Below, one piece after another: positions 11,822 to 23,315 of a stretch of DNA of 64,000 bases (position 1 is its first letter; every line of letters begins with the position of its first letter). The notes beneath the pieces are model-generated. The model worked only from the letters and a program-made list of their open reading frames with translations, did no database searches and had not been told where the DNA came from. The stretch comes from Batillaria attramentaria (taxonomy: Eukaryota; Mollusca; Gastropoda; Batillariidae): NCBI GenBank assembly GCA_018292915.2, contig JACVVK020000218.1, forward strand, positions 448,501-512,500. Direction: 5' to 3'. A program made the position numbers and the translations under genes.

Positions 11822-14800
11822 AACATGACAACCCCAGTTACTGTAAGAACAACATGACAACCCCAGTGGCTGTAAGAACAACATGACAACCCCAGTTACT
11901 GTAAGAACAACATGACAACCCCAGTTACTGTAAGAACAACATGACAACCCCAGTGGCTGTAAGAACAACATGACAACTCCAGTGGCTGTAAGAACAACAT
12001 GACAACCCCAGTGACTGTCAGAACAACATGACAACCCCAGTGACTGTAAGAACAACATGACAACCCCAGTGGCTGTAAGAACAACATGACAACCCCAGTG
12101 GCTGTAAGAACAACATGACAACCACCGTGACTGTAAGAACAACATGACAACCCCAGTTACCGTAAGAACAACATGACAACCCCAGTGACTGTAAGAACAA
12201 CAAGACAACCACCGTGACTGTAAGAACAACATGACAACCCCAGTTACTGTAAGAACAACATGACAACCCCAGTGACTGTCAGAACAACATGACAACCCCA
12301 GTGACTGTCAGAACAACATGACAACCCCAGTTACTGTAAGAACAACATGACAACCCCAGTGACTGTCAGAACAACATGACAACCCCAGTGACTGTAAGAA
12401 CAACATGACAACCCCAGTGACTGTAACAACAACATGACAACCCCAGTGGCTGTAAGAACAACATGACAACCCCAGTGGCTGTAAGAACAACATGACAACC
12501 CCAGTTACTGTAAGAACAACACGACAACCCCAGTTACTGTAAGAACAACATGACAACCCCAGTGACTGTAAGAACAACATGACAACCCCAGTGGCTGTAA
12601 GAACAACATGACAACCCCAGTTACTGTAAGAACAACATGACAACCCCTAAGAACAACATGACAACCCCAGTTACTGTAAGAACAACATGACAACCCCAGT
12701 GGCTGTAAGAACAACATGACAACCCCAGTGGCTGTAAGAACAACATGACAACCACCGTGACTGTCAGAACAACATGACGTGTGTCATTCTGTATAAGGAG
12801 ATTAATACTAACACTCTCAAGAGGAAGCTGAGACAAACACCAAAGATGAAGGCGTTGTAGAAAACAAAGACGACAAACATGATGTAGAGCGCCACTATTT
12901 TCTATCATGTTCAGTATCGAGATGACCACGCCCAGTGCTGACGTCAGGGCCAATGGTAGCGCCCCTGGCAACACACGCCGCTGGAATTCATTGGTCCGTT
13001 CTGAAAAAACAAAAATGACGTGACTTGTTTATCATTATCATAAGAAGAGACAAGGGTCAAGAGTGGGATTTGGTACCTAGGACTACATCGTGTGAAGGAA
13101 ACTTACGCAAACTCAGACTGCGTCAACTGTAAGAGATGTGATACTGATTTTCTTCCTTTTTATGTTCGTCTGGGGTTTGTCTCCGGCAACCACGTGACTT
13201 CTCCCCCGCCATTAAAGTTCCTGTAATGATAACAATGATCCCTGGATCCCTGTATCAAGCAAAATGTCACCTTCAATCACGTTTGCCAGACCGGAATAGG
13301 ATCAGTGGTGGATCAGTGGTGTATTTTAATGTGCAAACGAGAAGCGGAAGATGACACGCAGAGGGAACTGATAGATAAGGGAGAGAACTGTGCCTGAATG
13401 GTAAGAGTGATCACTGGATCTAGCACTTCCCAGCACAGCAAAAACAAGCTAGGGTTAGGGTTTGGTAACAATTTTGAATGGAAGATAACAATTTTGCGGC
13501 CCGAATTGCCTTCATACTTTTGAAGATGGCGGTTTGCCAGTCGTAGACGGCGCCCGAGATCCAGCAGATCAGCATGATGGTCAGCATACAGTAGGCCTGT
13601 ATGTTGGTGAAGAAACTCACTGTAAGAAACGACGTGAAAATATCAACATGATGGTCAGCATACATACGACTGTATGTCGATCAAGAAACTTACTGCAACC
13701 AATATCGTGAAAATATGAACATGCCAAAAGCGAAACACTGAAAGGCAGAAAGTTTAACAATGAAAGGCGTTACTACTTGGGGATAAAAACAACAAATTCT
13801 GTGTCACCGGGTGTATTCAGTGAACTAACAGAATTCTCAAAATGTAATCTGCTGTGAAAGAAATCGTCTTAGCGCCGAGACTACTCCTTACATATGTAAA
13901 GATCATCCAAATTTTGAGGGACAAATACAGTGTACTATTGCTACGTGTCGTATTTTTCAGTATTTTCAAACAAACGTACGACTTGAAATACTCTACACTT
14001 TGTTTACACTTGACTGATACACGGAGAGAAATGTATGGAGAACAAGACATAAGACTCATCGACACAAGGGAAGGTTTGAGACTGTTAACTACTGTGTATG
14101 ACTTAGACTTCACCCACGAAACAGAATGAATGTTTGGCTGACACGATACGACTATGAGCTCCATCGAGAGAAGCGAGAGTGTGGTACAATGTACAATCTA
14201 CCTTCTTCCCTGTCGCCCTGAAACATGGTGGTCAGTTTGGAGTTGAGAAGACCGAAGAAGGCGACCATACGGAGGACATTGAGTGACATCCACAACACGT
14301 GCAGCATGAACACTGTGGAGGTCAGACAACTCCTCAAGGTCGGGAACATAACGTCCACACTCTCTTTGCCATCTGGTACCATAGAGAGATGCTTCATTAA
14401 GCCTATGCGTATATTTGAATATTTGATTTTGTAACGTGTCACTATTCACGGCAGACAGACATACCTTCTCATCTAATATTTCAGGCATGTAGAAAAGCAC
14501 TGGTACATGTAGTAATTTATAATTGAAGGAAAAAGTACTGGTCATATAGTAACATTATAATTGTAGGAAAAAGTACTGGTCATATAGTAACATTATAATT
14601 GAAAGACAAAATTCAGCAGACGTAAAGCAGGTGAAAGTCCGTCGTCATAGTAGATCTTTCACCTCGTTATCCTGTCTTTTGTTTATATAATACTCTCTGT
14701 ATAATACTGCCTGACTACGTTGGCAGGAACTTACCCGACTCTGTGCCACTGTCCACTGTCTCTTGTTTCTCGTCAACATCAACATGGCCGTTCATCTTTA

Positions 14801-17800
14801 AATCGTTGCTGCGTGAGACTGGTTCAGTTTCAAAACGTCTCATCCGGCCACAGTCAGGGTTATCTTCCTCTGTCGCCGTGGTGGCCCCTGTTTCACGTCG
14901 ATGATGCTGATGTATCTTCTCCGGCCGTCACGTATCGTGTCACGTTTGAAGATGGCGTGAGGTTCCGCGTGAGTTGTTTGTTCAGCCTGATATCTGCGGT
15001 CCTTTTTGACGTAAAGATGCGTTTTGGGAGCAGAGTCGTCCGCTGCACTCCCCCTGCCGGTCTGGGGAAGATTACTGGGAAGACAATAAGAGTGGTTACA
15101 ACCGAGGCGTCCAGTGCATTTGTCGCATTTGTTGCGGTGTTTGTTGTCGTTGATTCTGGCCCTGGAATCCGTCCCGTCGCCTGTGTCGTGGATATTTGTA
15201 CTATGGTTCAGCCATGTCATAGTGAAGTCCGGAATATGCTGTCCACGCACATCTCTCCTTTCGTCATCGGCTTTGGTACGCGATTCACTGGCTGCATGGC
15301 CGCCTTCGTCGTGTGATGGATGTCTATGGCCGCTGACTGTACTGCTGCGTTTCTCTCGCCAGTTATACAGAGAGTGACGCCTCCGGTTGTTGTGTTCTGC
15401 ATCCGGCACGTCATCGTCTTGAGAGGATTCATCATTACTGGCGGGGACGACTTTGGGCAGGAAGAGGAGCGTGCTGACCAACACGAGGACGCCGTGTAGA
15501 ACAGCGATACCGATGTAGGAGTACAGGCGAGACACACCGGACTCGCTGAGAATCTACAGCAGCACATGCAAAATACACACACAGTTCAACAAAATACTTT
15601 GATTGGAATCAGGCGTTGTCCGATCTTTGGGACAACTTTGCGTTGAAGCGATTTGTATGAATCTCACGAAGATATTATATTTCAAGTTGATTGGAAATTG
15701 TCCCTTCATGCCAAAACCAACTGTAATAATTATACACAAACCAATGATCGTTTTACTTTTTTTTTTACTCAACCCAGCAACAGTAATGAGGGACTGACAG
15801 AAGTCGGGACTTTAAAACTGCCATCTTTTCTCTATGTTTAGATATTATTTTAGTTTTTACATGTTCTGCTGGATTCAAGGGGTGCGAGTGGGGTTCGGTG
15901 GTTACTGAGGGACAGGTGGTTGATAACAGAACACGACTTCAGGTTAACATAAGGTTAGCAGCACATCTTCCTACGATTACTTTCTGAAACTAGACCATCG
16001 TCCGGCCTAACCCTAACCCTAACCCTAAACCTAACCCAAACCCTAATCTTACCTTCACCATGAGCTGTGTGGTGGCCGAGAAGTCAAAAGCTCCGGATAC
16101 GAGAGTGACGACAACACCAGCAGCCGTGGGGAACAGGCCAGACACCTGGACATTGGTCAGCAGCAAGGTCACACCGCCATACGACAACGTCAACAGGGCC
16201 GGTAAGATAAGCCAGGGTAGGGCTGGCGGCAACACACATACTTGATTACTCGCCCACATACATGTACATGTAACATCAGTATGACACAGCGGACACGAAG
16301 GGCGGTTTACAGAAAGGAATACGACAAAGGGACCAGTTTGTGAAAGATTTTTTTTTGTGTGTGACAATCTTATCACCCAGAATCTAATCTGATTACATTC
16401 TGTACATGTTATTTATCCATTCTCCATAAGATCCACACAGGCTTTTACGACAGACAAACTTTTAATTACGATAATTTTAAACTCCTATCTCACTCATAAG
16501 ATTTGTTTGCTCATGCATTTTTATAAATATACAGCGAATGTTTCATAGGTTCCGGCAAAAAGAAGGCCACACAAAGGTTTGCATGTGGTAAAGAGAAAGC
16601 AGGAAAAATCATTACTCACTGTCATCAGCAAAGGCCATCATCAGAGCTCCAATGCCAAAGACAACCCTGTAGAACAAAACAGAATGTATAATCATGCATT
16701 ATCATATGATTAGTAATTGTCAGACAGTATGATAATTTGAAACAATTGGAAAATTATTATTATTATTGAAAATTATGATCCACATTATCCAAGCATCCTC
16801 CACATCATAGTACAGCCTGTGATTTTTCTTCCCCCAACCAGAACAATTCATTCTCCGGAACTTGCTGCTGGTCATACTTACATATGGAATCGTGCATTTC
16901 TGGCAACAGCAACAACAAAAATCCTCGACCATGAACACATGAACATCAAACTCCACTGCGTGATGTTGGACGAGACTCGCATAGTTTACGGCATTGGACA
17001 GCTCTGCTGTTACTTGATACACAGACCTAACCACCATGGATTTCATACGCACTTAGACCCTTTCATCATTTGACGATACAGCTCACATAAATAACTTGAA
17101 TCAGGTAATTAATGTAATGTCATTGTCGTCTTTACCATCCAGTAAGTCTGGCGGATCGGGTTCCAAACTTGTACACGTGCAGCCCGATCACAATGCCGAA
17201 TATGTTACGCAAGGCTGCAGCAATAGTGAACCACAAGTTGAGCATGGCGTCTTGCTCGCTACAGATAACGTCCTCCTCCTCCTCCACGTCATGGTCACTG
17301 TGGTCACCACAAGATCACCAGACGATCAAGTTATAATCATTTGTTTTAAAATATAAGTTACAATTGAGACTGTGTCACGTTTCAAAGACGTTGATTCATT
17401 TTTCATTGGGCATCAGTATCACAAAATGTTGCAAAAGTGTTTACTCTTCGAAAGACAGAAAAACTAAACGTTACAATTTACTGAAAATCATGAACAATGT
17501 TCAACGGGACATAGGAATAAATAATAGGCTCGTGTTTTGGGGTTGTTGTTGTTGTAGTTATTGTTTGTGTGTTTGTTTGTTTTGTGTTGGCTTGGTTGGT
17601 TGGTTGCTATTGTTGTCGTTATTTTTTCGATGGCTACTGATTTGACAATTCGTGTAGTACCTCTCACCTTATGCCAATGACGAATGTTTATAGAGATGTA
17701 AAAATTCTGCAATTTGCATGGCATTTGTCATTCTGTACCAGGATAATAAAATAAAATATAAAAAAAAACCACCACGTTACCTGAGCGTGTTCCGTTGCTT

Positions 17801-17964
17801 GTGGCAGGTAGCCCGGGGCAAAGGTTGCCATAGATACCGTCCTCCTTCAACACAAATACCAGCGCCCCCCAACCGTTGGCCAGACCCCCAAACAACATCG
17901 TCTCCAGTACTGCCCACCCGGCGTACAGGAACCGCAACTTGTCGTACCCAGTATCGCCAGCCAT
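9666..17964 (-). CDS. SLC43: SLC43-family (MFS) transporter, 10 exons, with frame breaks
   Basis: Exons in transcript order: 17964-17781 (ATG at 17964), 17297-17136, 16666-16620, 16222-16053, 15553-14735, 14372-14202, 13619-13518, 13000-12813, 10237-10117, 9743-9666 (TAG). All have GT-AG borders. The family is a major-facilitator group of plasma-membrane carriers for neutral amino acids or nucleobases. Family resemblance is seen in the N-terminus (MAGDTGYDK, then a TM and GWGALVFVLKEDGIY), in LLLTNVQVSGLFP...GAFDFSATTQL, in FFTNIQAY, and in FPERYFGILNGVLS near the C-terminus. The product is about 680 residues, longer than vertebrate members, because the 819-nt exon encodes a long hydrophilic loop between TM6 and TM7. 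Three joins do not hold frame: exon 1 to 2 (phase 1 to 2), inside the 819-nt exon, and inside 12813-13000. It could be a pseudogene or carry assembly indels. The substrate cannot be assigned. Family call firm, intactness not. Confidence 0.87.
10398..10582. repeat. 38-bp minisatellite, 5 copies
   Basis: Unit contains GGTGAGCCAGGCTGGGATTT. It lies in the intron between exons 12813-13000 and 10117-10237 of the SLC43-like gene. Confidence 0.93.
10733..12775. repeat. 29-bp minisatellite, about 50 copies, split by a SINE
   Basis: Unit AACATGACAACCCCAGTGAC plus TGTAAGAAC, with G/T and A/C variants. It occupies most of one SLC43-like intron. Read on the transcribed minus strand, each unit has GTTCTTACAG, a 3'-splice-site-like string. 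The array is interrupted at 11284-11818 by a SINE. Confidence 0.97.
11284..11818 (+). mobile_element. tRNA-derived SINE, family 3, inserted in minisatellite
   Basis: tRNA-like head at about 11287-11359 with A box (TAGTGTAGTGG) and B box (GGTTCGAATCC), a body of about 400 bp, and a long poly-A tail (11764-11818). The minisatellite string AGAACAACATGACA occurs on both sides and looks like a target-site duplication, though in a tandem array this cannot be told from neighbouring units. Confidence 0.85.
16006..16047. repeat. Interstitial telomere-like (CCCTAA) repeats
   Basis: About six CCCTAA-type units with point variants, directly next to the 5' splice site of exon 16053-16222. In the transcript the intron starts GTAAGATTAGGG. 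A shorter TTAGGG pair occurs at about 13452-13464. Confidence 0.85.
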
Positions 17965-20944
17965 TGTACATAGTCCGAGTGTGCAGGAAACGAGTCAAGG
18001 GATATATACTGCTTATGATACTTTCTGTGGGAAATGGGAAAGATCGGAGAATAGATTTGCTTGTAAACAGAAGTGGCATGTCAATAATGATATATGGATC
18101 AGTACTAAATGATTTAAAATCACTGTGATCACCATTCGGCTGAACTAACTGACATCGTCTAAACTGAGCTGGAAACACTCGGGGACAAGGAGCACCCTGA
18201 CATCCTGACACAAAGTTACCACGGTTTGTGGTTTATTTGTTGCTGTTTTGTTTTGATTTTTGTTGGGGTTTTTTTTTTCCTTCCCAGCCAACCAGCCTGA
18301 CGAATTTGCTGGTTGGTCTCAAAGATCCGACGAGAAACTACCATGGTATTAATTGTATAAGTACAATTCCCGCCGTTTTGAATTTTTGTGTTTGCCTCAA
18401 AGCGAAAAGTTTGTGACACATTGATAAGTATGGTAAACAACTGATTTAAACATTCGTCCCTGTTCTCTTTCTTTTTGACGACAGATTTTTTTTTATTTAG
18501 TATTTATCTGCACGCTCATTATATCATTGTATAGAATCATTAACAACAAATACTGTAGTCTTAACAACGGTGAACATTATTCCCAGCGTCCTTCAATTGC
18601 AAAAACAAATAGTGAAATAGGTTGGAAAAAAGGAAAGTGCAGTTTTGTTGTAAACACAATTCAAGTTGAAAAGTCTCTTCACGTCTTTTTCGTCGGTTTT
18701 ATTCTTCAGTTTGTAAAGGAGAATTAATATATCCAAATGCAGAAATGCCCATATTCCATCCCAAAAGATTTTTTTTTCCAAATTCAGATCTTTAAACACA
18801 TAATTTCTCAAATTTCCGAGAAAACCAAACCTGTGAACAATTTTTGTACACGTCCCTTTCTGAATGTTTCGTGGTCCTAATTATTTTTGAATCAATTTTT
18901 AACACAAATATTGTTTTCTTCTGACATCTGTGATTTTAACGTACCTTTTCCCCCACGGCTGGTGAAAATTCACTCCAGTTCAGCTGACAAGTGAACTATA
19001 TGTCCTCGCGTTGTCTACAGTACGCCTGCCAGGGATGATGTGTTAAAATTAATAACGTCTGTCAGCAGCCAATCCTCAACACCCTCGTAACATACTGCAC
19101 CACCAACGTCATCAAATGACCAGAACTGGATTCGCTCGATGTGTCACGTGATGTATGCTCGAATACGGTAAAGCGGTTCGCGTACTGTGTGTGATATGGT
19201 GAAGATGGCAGGCTTTCTCCCACCACATGAGATGGGCAAACCCGACTGTCTATTAATGATCCACTACGTCACTGTTGGCTCACGAGCATGGATCGTGGCT
19301 TGTCCACTCAATTCCATTTATAATTATATTTCTTGGTTATATTACTATACTGAGTCGCTAAACGTGATATTATAACACTAAAGTAACTGTTCGTTACAAT
19401 ATATTGCCTGCCTGCCACCTGCTTGTAAAACACAACATACGATTACAAACAATACATAAAAGAAAGACAGGAGAAAGATGCTTCATTCGAACAAAGCTAC
19501 CACAAAACACCATGGTCTAGGAAACTCACTACAGGTAGTAAAGCAAGACTCAGCACACACTCACACGCACATAGACACGTGACACCCATCTCCCTGTCTT
19601 TGTAAAGTTGCCAGTTAATCACTAAATCAGTATCAACAATACCTTTGTAAAGTTGCCGGTTAATCAGTATCAACAATACCTTTGTAAAGTTGCCGGTTAA
19701 TCAGTATCAACAATACCTTTGTAAAGTTGCCGGTTAATCAGTATAAATACCTTTATACCTAAATACCAATACCTTTATAAAGTTGCCAGTTAATCATTAT
19801 AAACAACACCATGGTAGAATTGGTAAAGTTGTCAGTTAATCATTATAAACAATTCCATAGTAGAATTGTGGTCTTGACTTTGGTACTGTACCAGAGTCCA
19901 CAAAACTTTATGTTGACTAATCCCGTCATCCTGTGATAATCCCGTCATCCTGTGACTAATCCCGTCATCCTGTGAATAAACAGAGTCGATCATAGCAGAC
20001 TGTAGCCCCTATCCCGGGTGGTGGAAAGTGCGTTTGAAAATAACCACGAAGCTGGGCTGAAAAAGACAGCGCTGTGGGTCGCCCTCAAAAAAGTTAATTG
20101 TCCCAAATTACATGTCAGCTTAAAATGTTGTCGTTAAATCCTTTCAGCGTATACAAGCGACACACGGCTGTACCCAAAACAAACTTTTTTGTGCCGGTAC
20201 TTCACTTTGCCGCCTGTTAGTTCAGATTGAAAGAGAACCCAAACAAATTTGCAGTCGTCTTCTGTGATTCATTTCGATGTGAGAAAGAAAGGTCATGTGG
20301 CGTGCGTCTTCAGAAGGAAAATTATTGTTGACGGGTGTCGCAAGCCCGTCCATTCTGTTTTCAATAGGTATTAAACTGGATAAAAACGGGAGTACGCAAC
20401 AGGCTGTATTTTACATGCCACCAGGACTGATTGAGGGACGAGTTCAAAATGAATAACTGGAAATGACTCATTCGTGGAGCAAGAAGTATGGGCGTTTTGG
20501 TGAAGGAAAAACACTGTTGTAGCGAATTAGTTTCATCTTTGCTTCTCGTGTAAACAGTGTCTTTTCTAGTTCGCAAATCAGTCAGACTATCTCTCTACAC
20601 ATGCTAAAAAATCAAAGTAAGACTATCTCTCTGCACATGCTAAAAAATCAAAGTAAGTTTATCTCTCTACACATGCTAAAAATCAAAGTAAGACTATCTC
20701 TCTACACATGCTTAAAACAAAAAAGTAAGATTATCTCTCTACACATTCTTAAAACAACAAAGTAAGATTATCTCTCTACACATGCTTAAAACAACAAAGT
20801 AAGATATTCTCTCTACACATGCTAATTTTGTCAACATTTCTCTAGCCGTACAGTTATTAGTTTTCAACGAAGGGGACAGGATGTGTGTCAGGTTTTCCAG
20901 ATCTTTCTTTTGCCTCGAGAAATGTTTAGAAAGATTTAGCTGCG
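17965..20944. other. Intergenic, possible 5' flank of the SLC43-like gene
   Basis: No exon recognised. Short tandem repeats occur at 19600-19870 (about 37 bp, containing TAAAGTTGCCGGTTAATC), 19918-19978 (TAATCCCGTCATCCTGTGA, three copies) and 20583-20830 (about 36 bp, ATCTCTCTACACATGCT). No TATA or initiator could be assigned. Confidence 0.45.
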
Positions 20945-21790
20945 GTGCTGCATAGCATATATCCCAAATAGTGCTGCATAGCATATATCCCAAATAGTGC
21001 TGCATAGCATATATCCCAAATAGTGCTGCATAGCATATATCCCAAATAGTGCTGCATAGCATATATCCCAAATAGTGCTGCATAGCATATATCCCAAATA
21101 GTGCTGCATAGCATATATCCCAAATAGTGCTGCATAGCATATACCCCAAATAGTGCTGCATAGCATATATCCCAAATAGTGCTGCATAGCATATACCCCA
21201 AATAGTGCTGCATAGCATATACCCCAAATAGTGCTGCATAGCATATATCCCAAATAGTGCTGCATAGCATATACCCCAAATAGTGCTGCATAGCATATAC
21301 CCCAAATAGTGCTGCATAGCATATACCCCAAATAGTGCTGCATAGCATATATCCCAAATGGTGCTGCATAGCATATATCCCAAATAGTGCTGCATAGCAT
21401 ATATCCCAAATGGTGCTGCATAGCATATATCCCAAATAGTGCTTAGCATAGCATATATCCCAAATAGTGCTGCATAGCATATATCCCAAATGGTGCTGCA
21501 TAGCATATATCCCAAATAGTGCTGCATAGCATATATCCCAAATGGTGCTGCATAGCATATATCCCAAATAGTGCTGCATAGCATATACCCCAAATAGTGC
21601 TGCATAGCATATATCCCAAATAGTGCTGCATAGCATATACCCCAAATAGTGCTGCATAGCATATATCCCAAATAGTGCTGCATAGCATATATCCCAAATA
21701 GTGCTGCATAGCATATATCCCAAATAGTGCTGCATAGCATATATCCCAAATATATCCCAAATAGTGCTGCATAGCATATATCCCAAATAG
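20945..21790. repeat. 26-bp minisatellite, about 32 copies
   Basis: Unit TAGTGCTGCATAGCATATAT plus CCCAAA, with T/C and A/G variants. Since 26 is not a multiple of three and no frame meets a stop, long repetitive minus-strand open frames arise in all three frames; they are not genes. Confidence 0.97.
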
Positions 21791-23315
21791 CGTACAAATA
21801 CCCCATGTGTGGACGAATAAGTTGATTGATTGATGATTGATTGATTGATTGATTGATCGATTGGTGGGTGGATGGATGGATCACAATACCGCCCGTGACA
21901 TGAGAGTTGCTCGGGTAACACATACAACTGACTTGAACGGTTCACCAATTACCGCTGCGCGTCCCGTGTCTGGTAGATAACAATCTGAAGGAGAGGCAGA
22001 CGTCACACTCGCGGCGTGTGTTCGTGTGACGGGAAAATTGGCGCGCGCCGACCATGAACTAGCGTCACGCCACTTACGACAGAAGATTACTGCCCACCCC
22101 TCCTACAGCGGGTGACTGTAGCATTTCATCTTGTCTTTATGTGTCAAATCCCTCCCATCTATTCCCGTCAATACAAAATGGGGAACTCGCACGTTTACCG
22201 TAAACAGTGATCAGGAGCGCTTTCTGTATGTAACAGGGGACTCATTTTGTGAAGCGGTGTAACGACCCGTTTGAAATGAGAACTTCAATGTGCCAGGAAA
22301 ATAACAGGGTGGAGTAAACGTCCGCTTGGCTCTTCTGTAACTTGCACTCCAGCACGGTCACACTCACAATGACACTTTCATTTCAAATGTAGTTCAACAC
22401 AATGTTTTAGTACGATGTCAGGTTTACTGTGAGTTGTACTCTATAGTCATACGCTGCGGGCCTTCATTCGCTTTTAACCAATTCTAACCAGCTTTTTCCT
22501 CACAGAATACCGGTCATGAGGAACGGCCTGTTGTCCACGGTCTCATTCGTGATCGATTCGTAAAAATTACCGTGTGACTTTTTCAAATATGGACGAACTA
22601 TGACGGCTGGTAGCTGTTGTTAGTGCAGATGATCTGTTGCTGAAATCAACAGAAATGACCATGTTGCCGTTGTCAGAAGCAGTCTTACTGTATCGCTAAT
22701 GTTAAAAGTTCCGGTGCAGAGTTGGACAGACCTTCCACACCCCACTTCTGGTTGCTTACCAGAGGGATAAAAACTTACGGGACCTTCTGGTTCGCGCCAG
22801 TGTCAGGCACCACCAACCCCTACCCCCTGGTACAACTCCATGCAAAAAACAAAATTGCAAGACTTGCTCCCATGTCTCAACAGTGACTTCTGTCAAGGGC
22901 TCTAAAGGAAACATCGCGCTAAATCGCTCCCACTAGCCTCGGAGTAGCTAGTCTGGGTTAGGTCGGTAGCCGAGGGTTAAATTAACCTCGAGTTTTACAT
23001 GCGGGCCCTGGTATTTCCAGCAGAAACTATACTGGGCCTAAGTCGGAAAGAACTCACTGTATAAGTTTTTTTATATAGATCTTTTTCCGTCAATTTAATA
23101 TTCTCCTTTGTTCCAACGACGTCAAAGACTGCTGACGTCACTTTTGTTTCAACAGAGGAAAAAAATGTCGCGAATGAAGCATGAGTTAGACGTTGTGTGT
23201 ACATTCTTCACAAGACAAACGTAGCGTTTCACTGAGAACTAAGACTGTAGCAGCGGTGTGTGTGTGTGTGGTTTTTTTTTCCCCCCGAACAACTCGTCTG
23301 AAACTGACATTCAAA
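21791..23315. other. Intergenic, 5' flank of MYCBPAP-like copy 1
   Basis: Contains a TTGA microsatellite (about 21826-21858), a GCGCGCGCC patch near 22042 and the Penelope-like remnant at 22729-22915. No promoter element can be placed with confidence. Confidence 0.4.
22729..22915 (+). mobile_element. Penelope-like element remnant (linker with Cys cluster)
   Basis: The plus frame reads LVAYQRDKNLRDLLVRAS, then GTTPCKKQNCKTCSHV. The R-x-K/P-N-L-x-D-L-L-V-R motif followed by PC..x.C..C.H is typical of the region between reverse transcriptase and GIY-YIG endonuclease in Penelope-like elements. No intact RT or endonuclease is nearby, so it is a short dead fragment. Confidence 0.6.

Noticed and set aside
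10721..12974. Minus frames with SCCSYSHWGCHVVLT repeats
   Set aside because: 29-bp intronic minisatellite. Only the 12813-13000 segment shows family similarity and is included in the SLC43-like gene.
14720..15377. Plus-strand open frames of about 200 codons
   Set aside because: They are antisense to the long loop exon of the SLC43-like gene, whose frame, splice sites and TM6 region are supported.
20739..21948. Long minus-strand open frames (up to about 390 codons) with IWDICYAALFGIYAM-type repeats
   Set aside because: They come from a 26-bp minisatellite without stops in any of three frames; the same peptide appears in all frames, with no start context, exon structure or domain.
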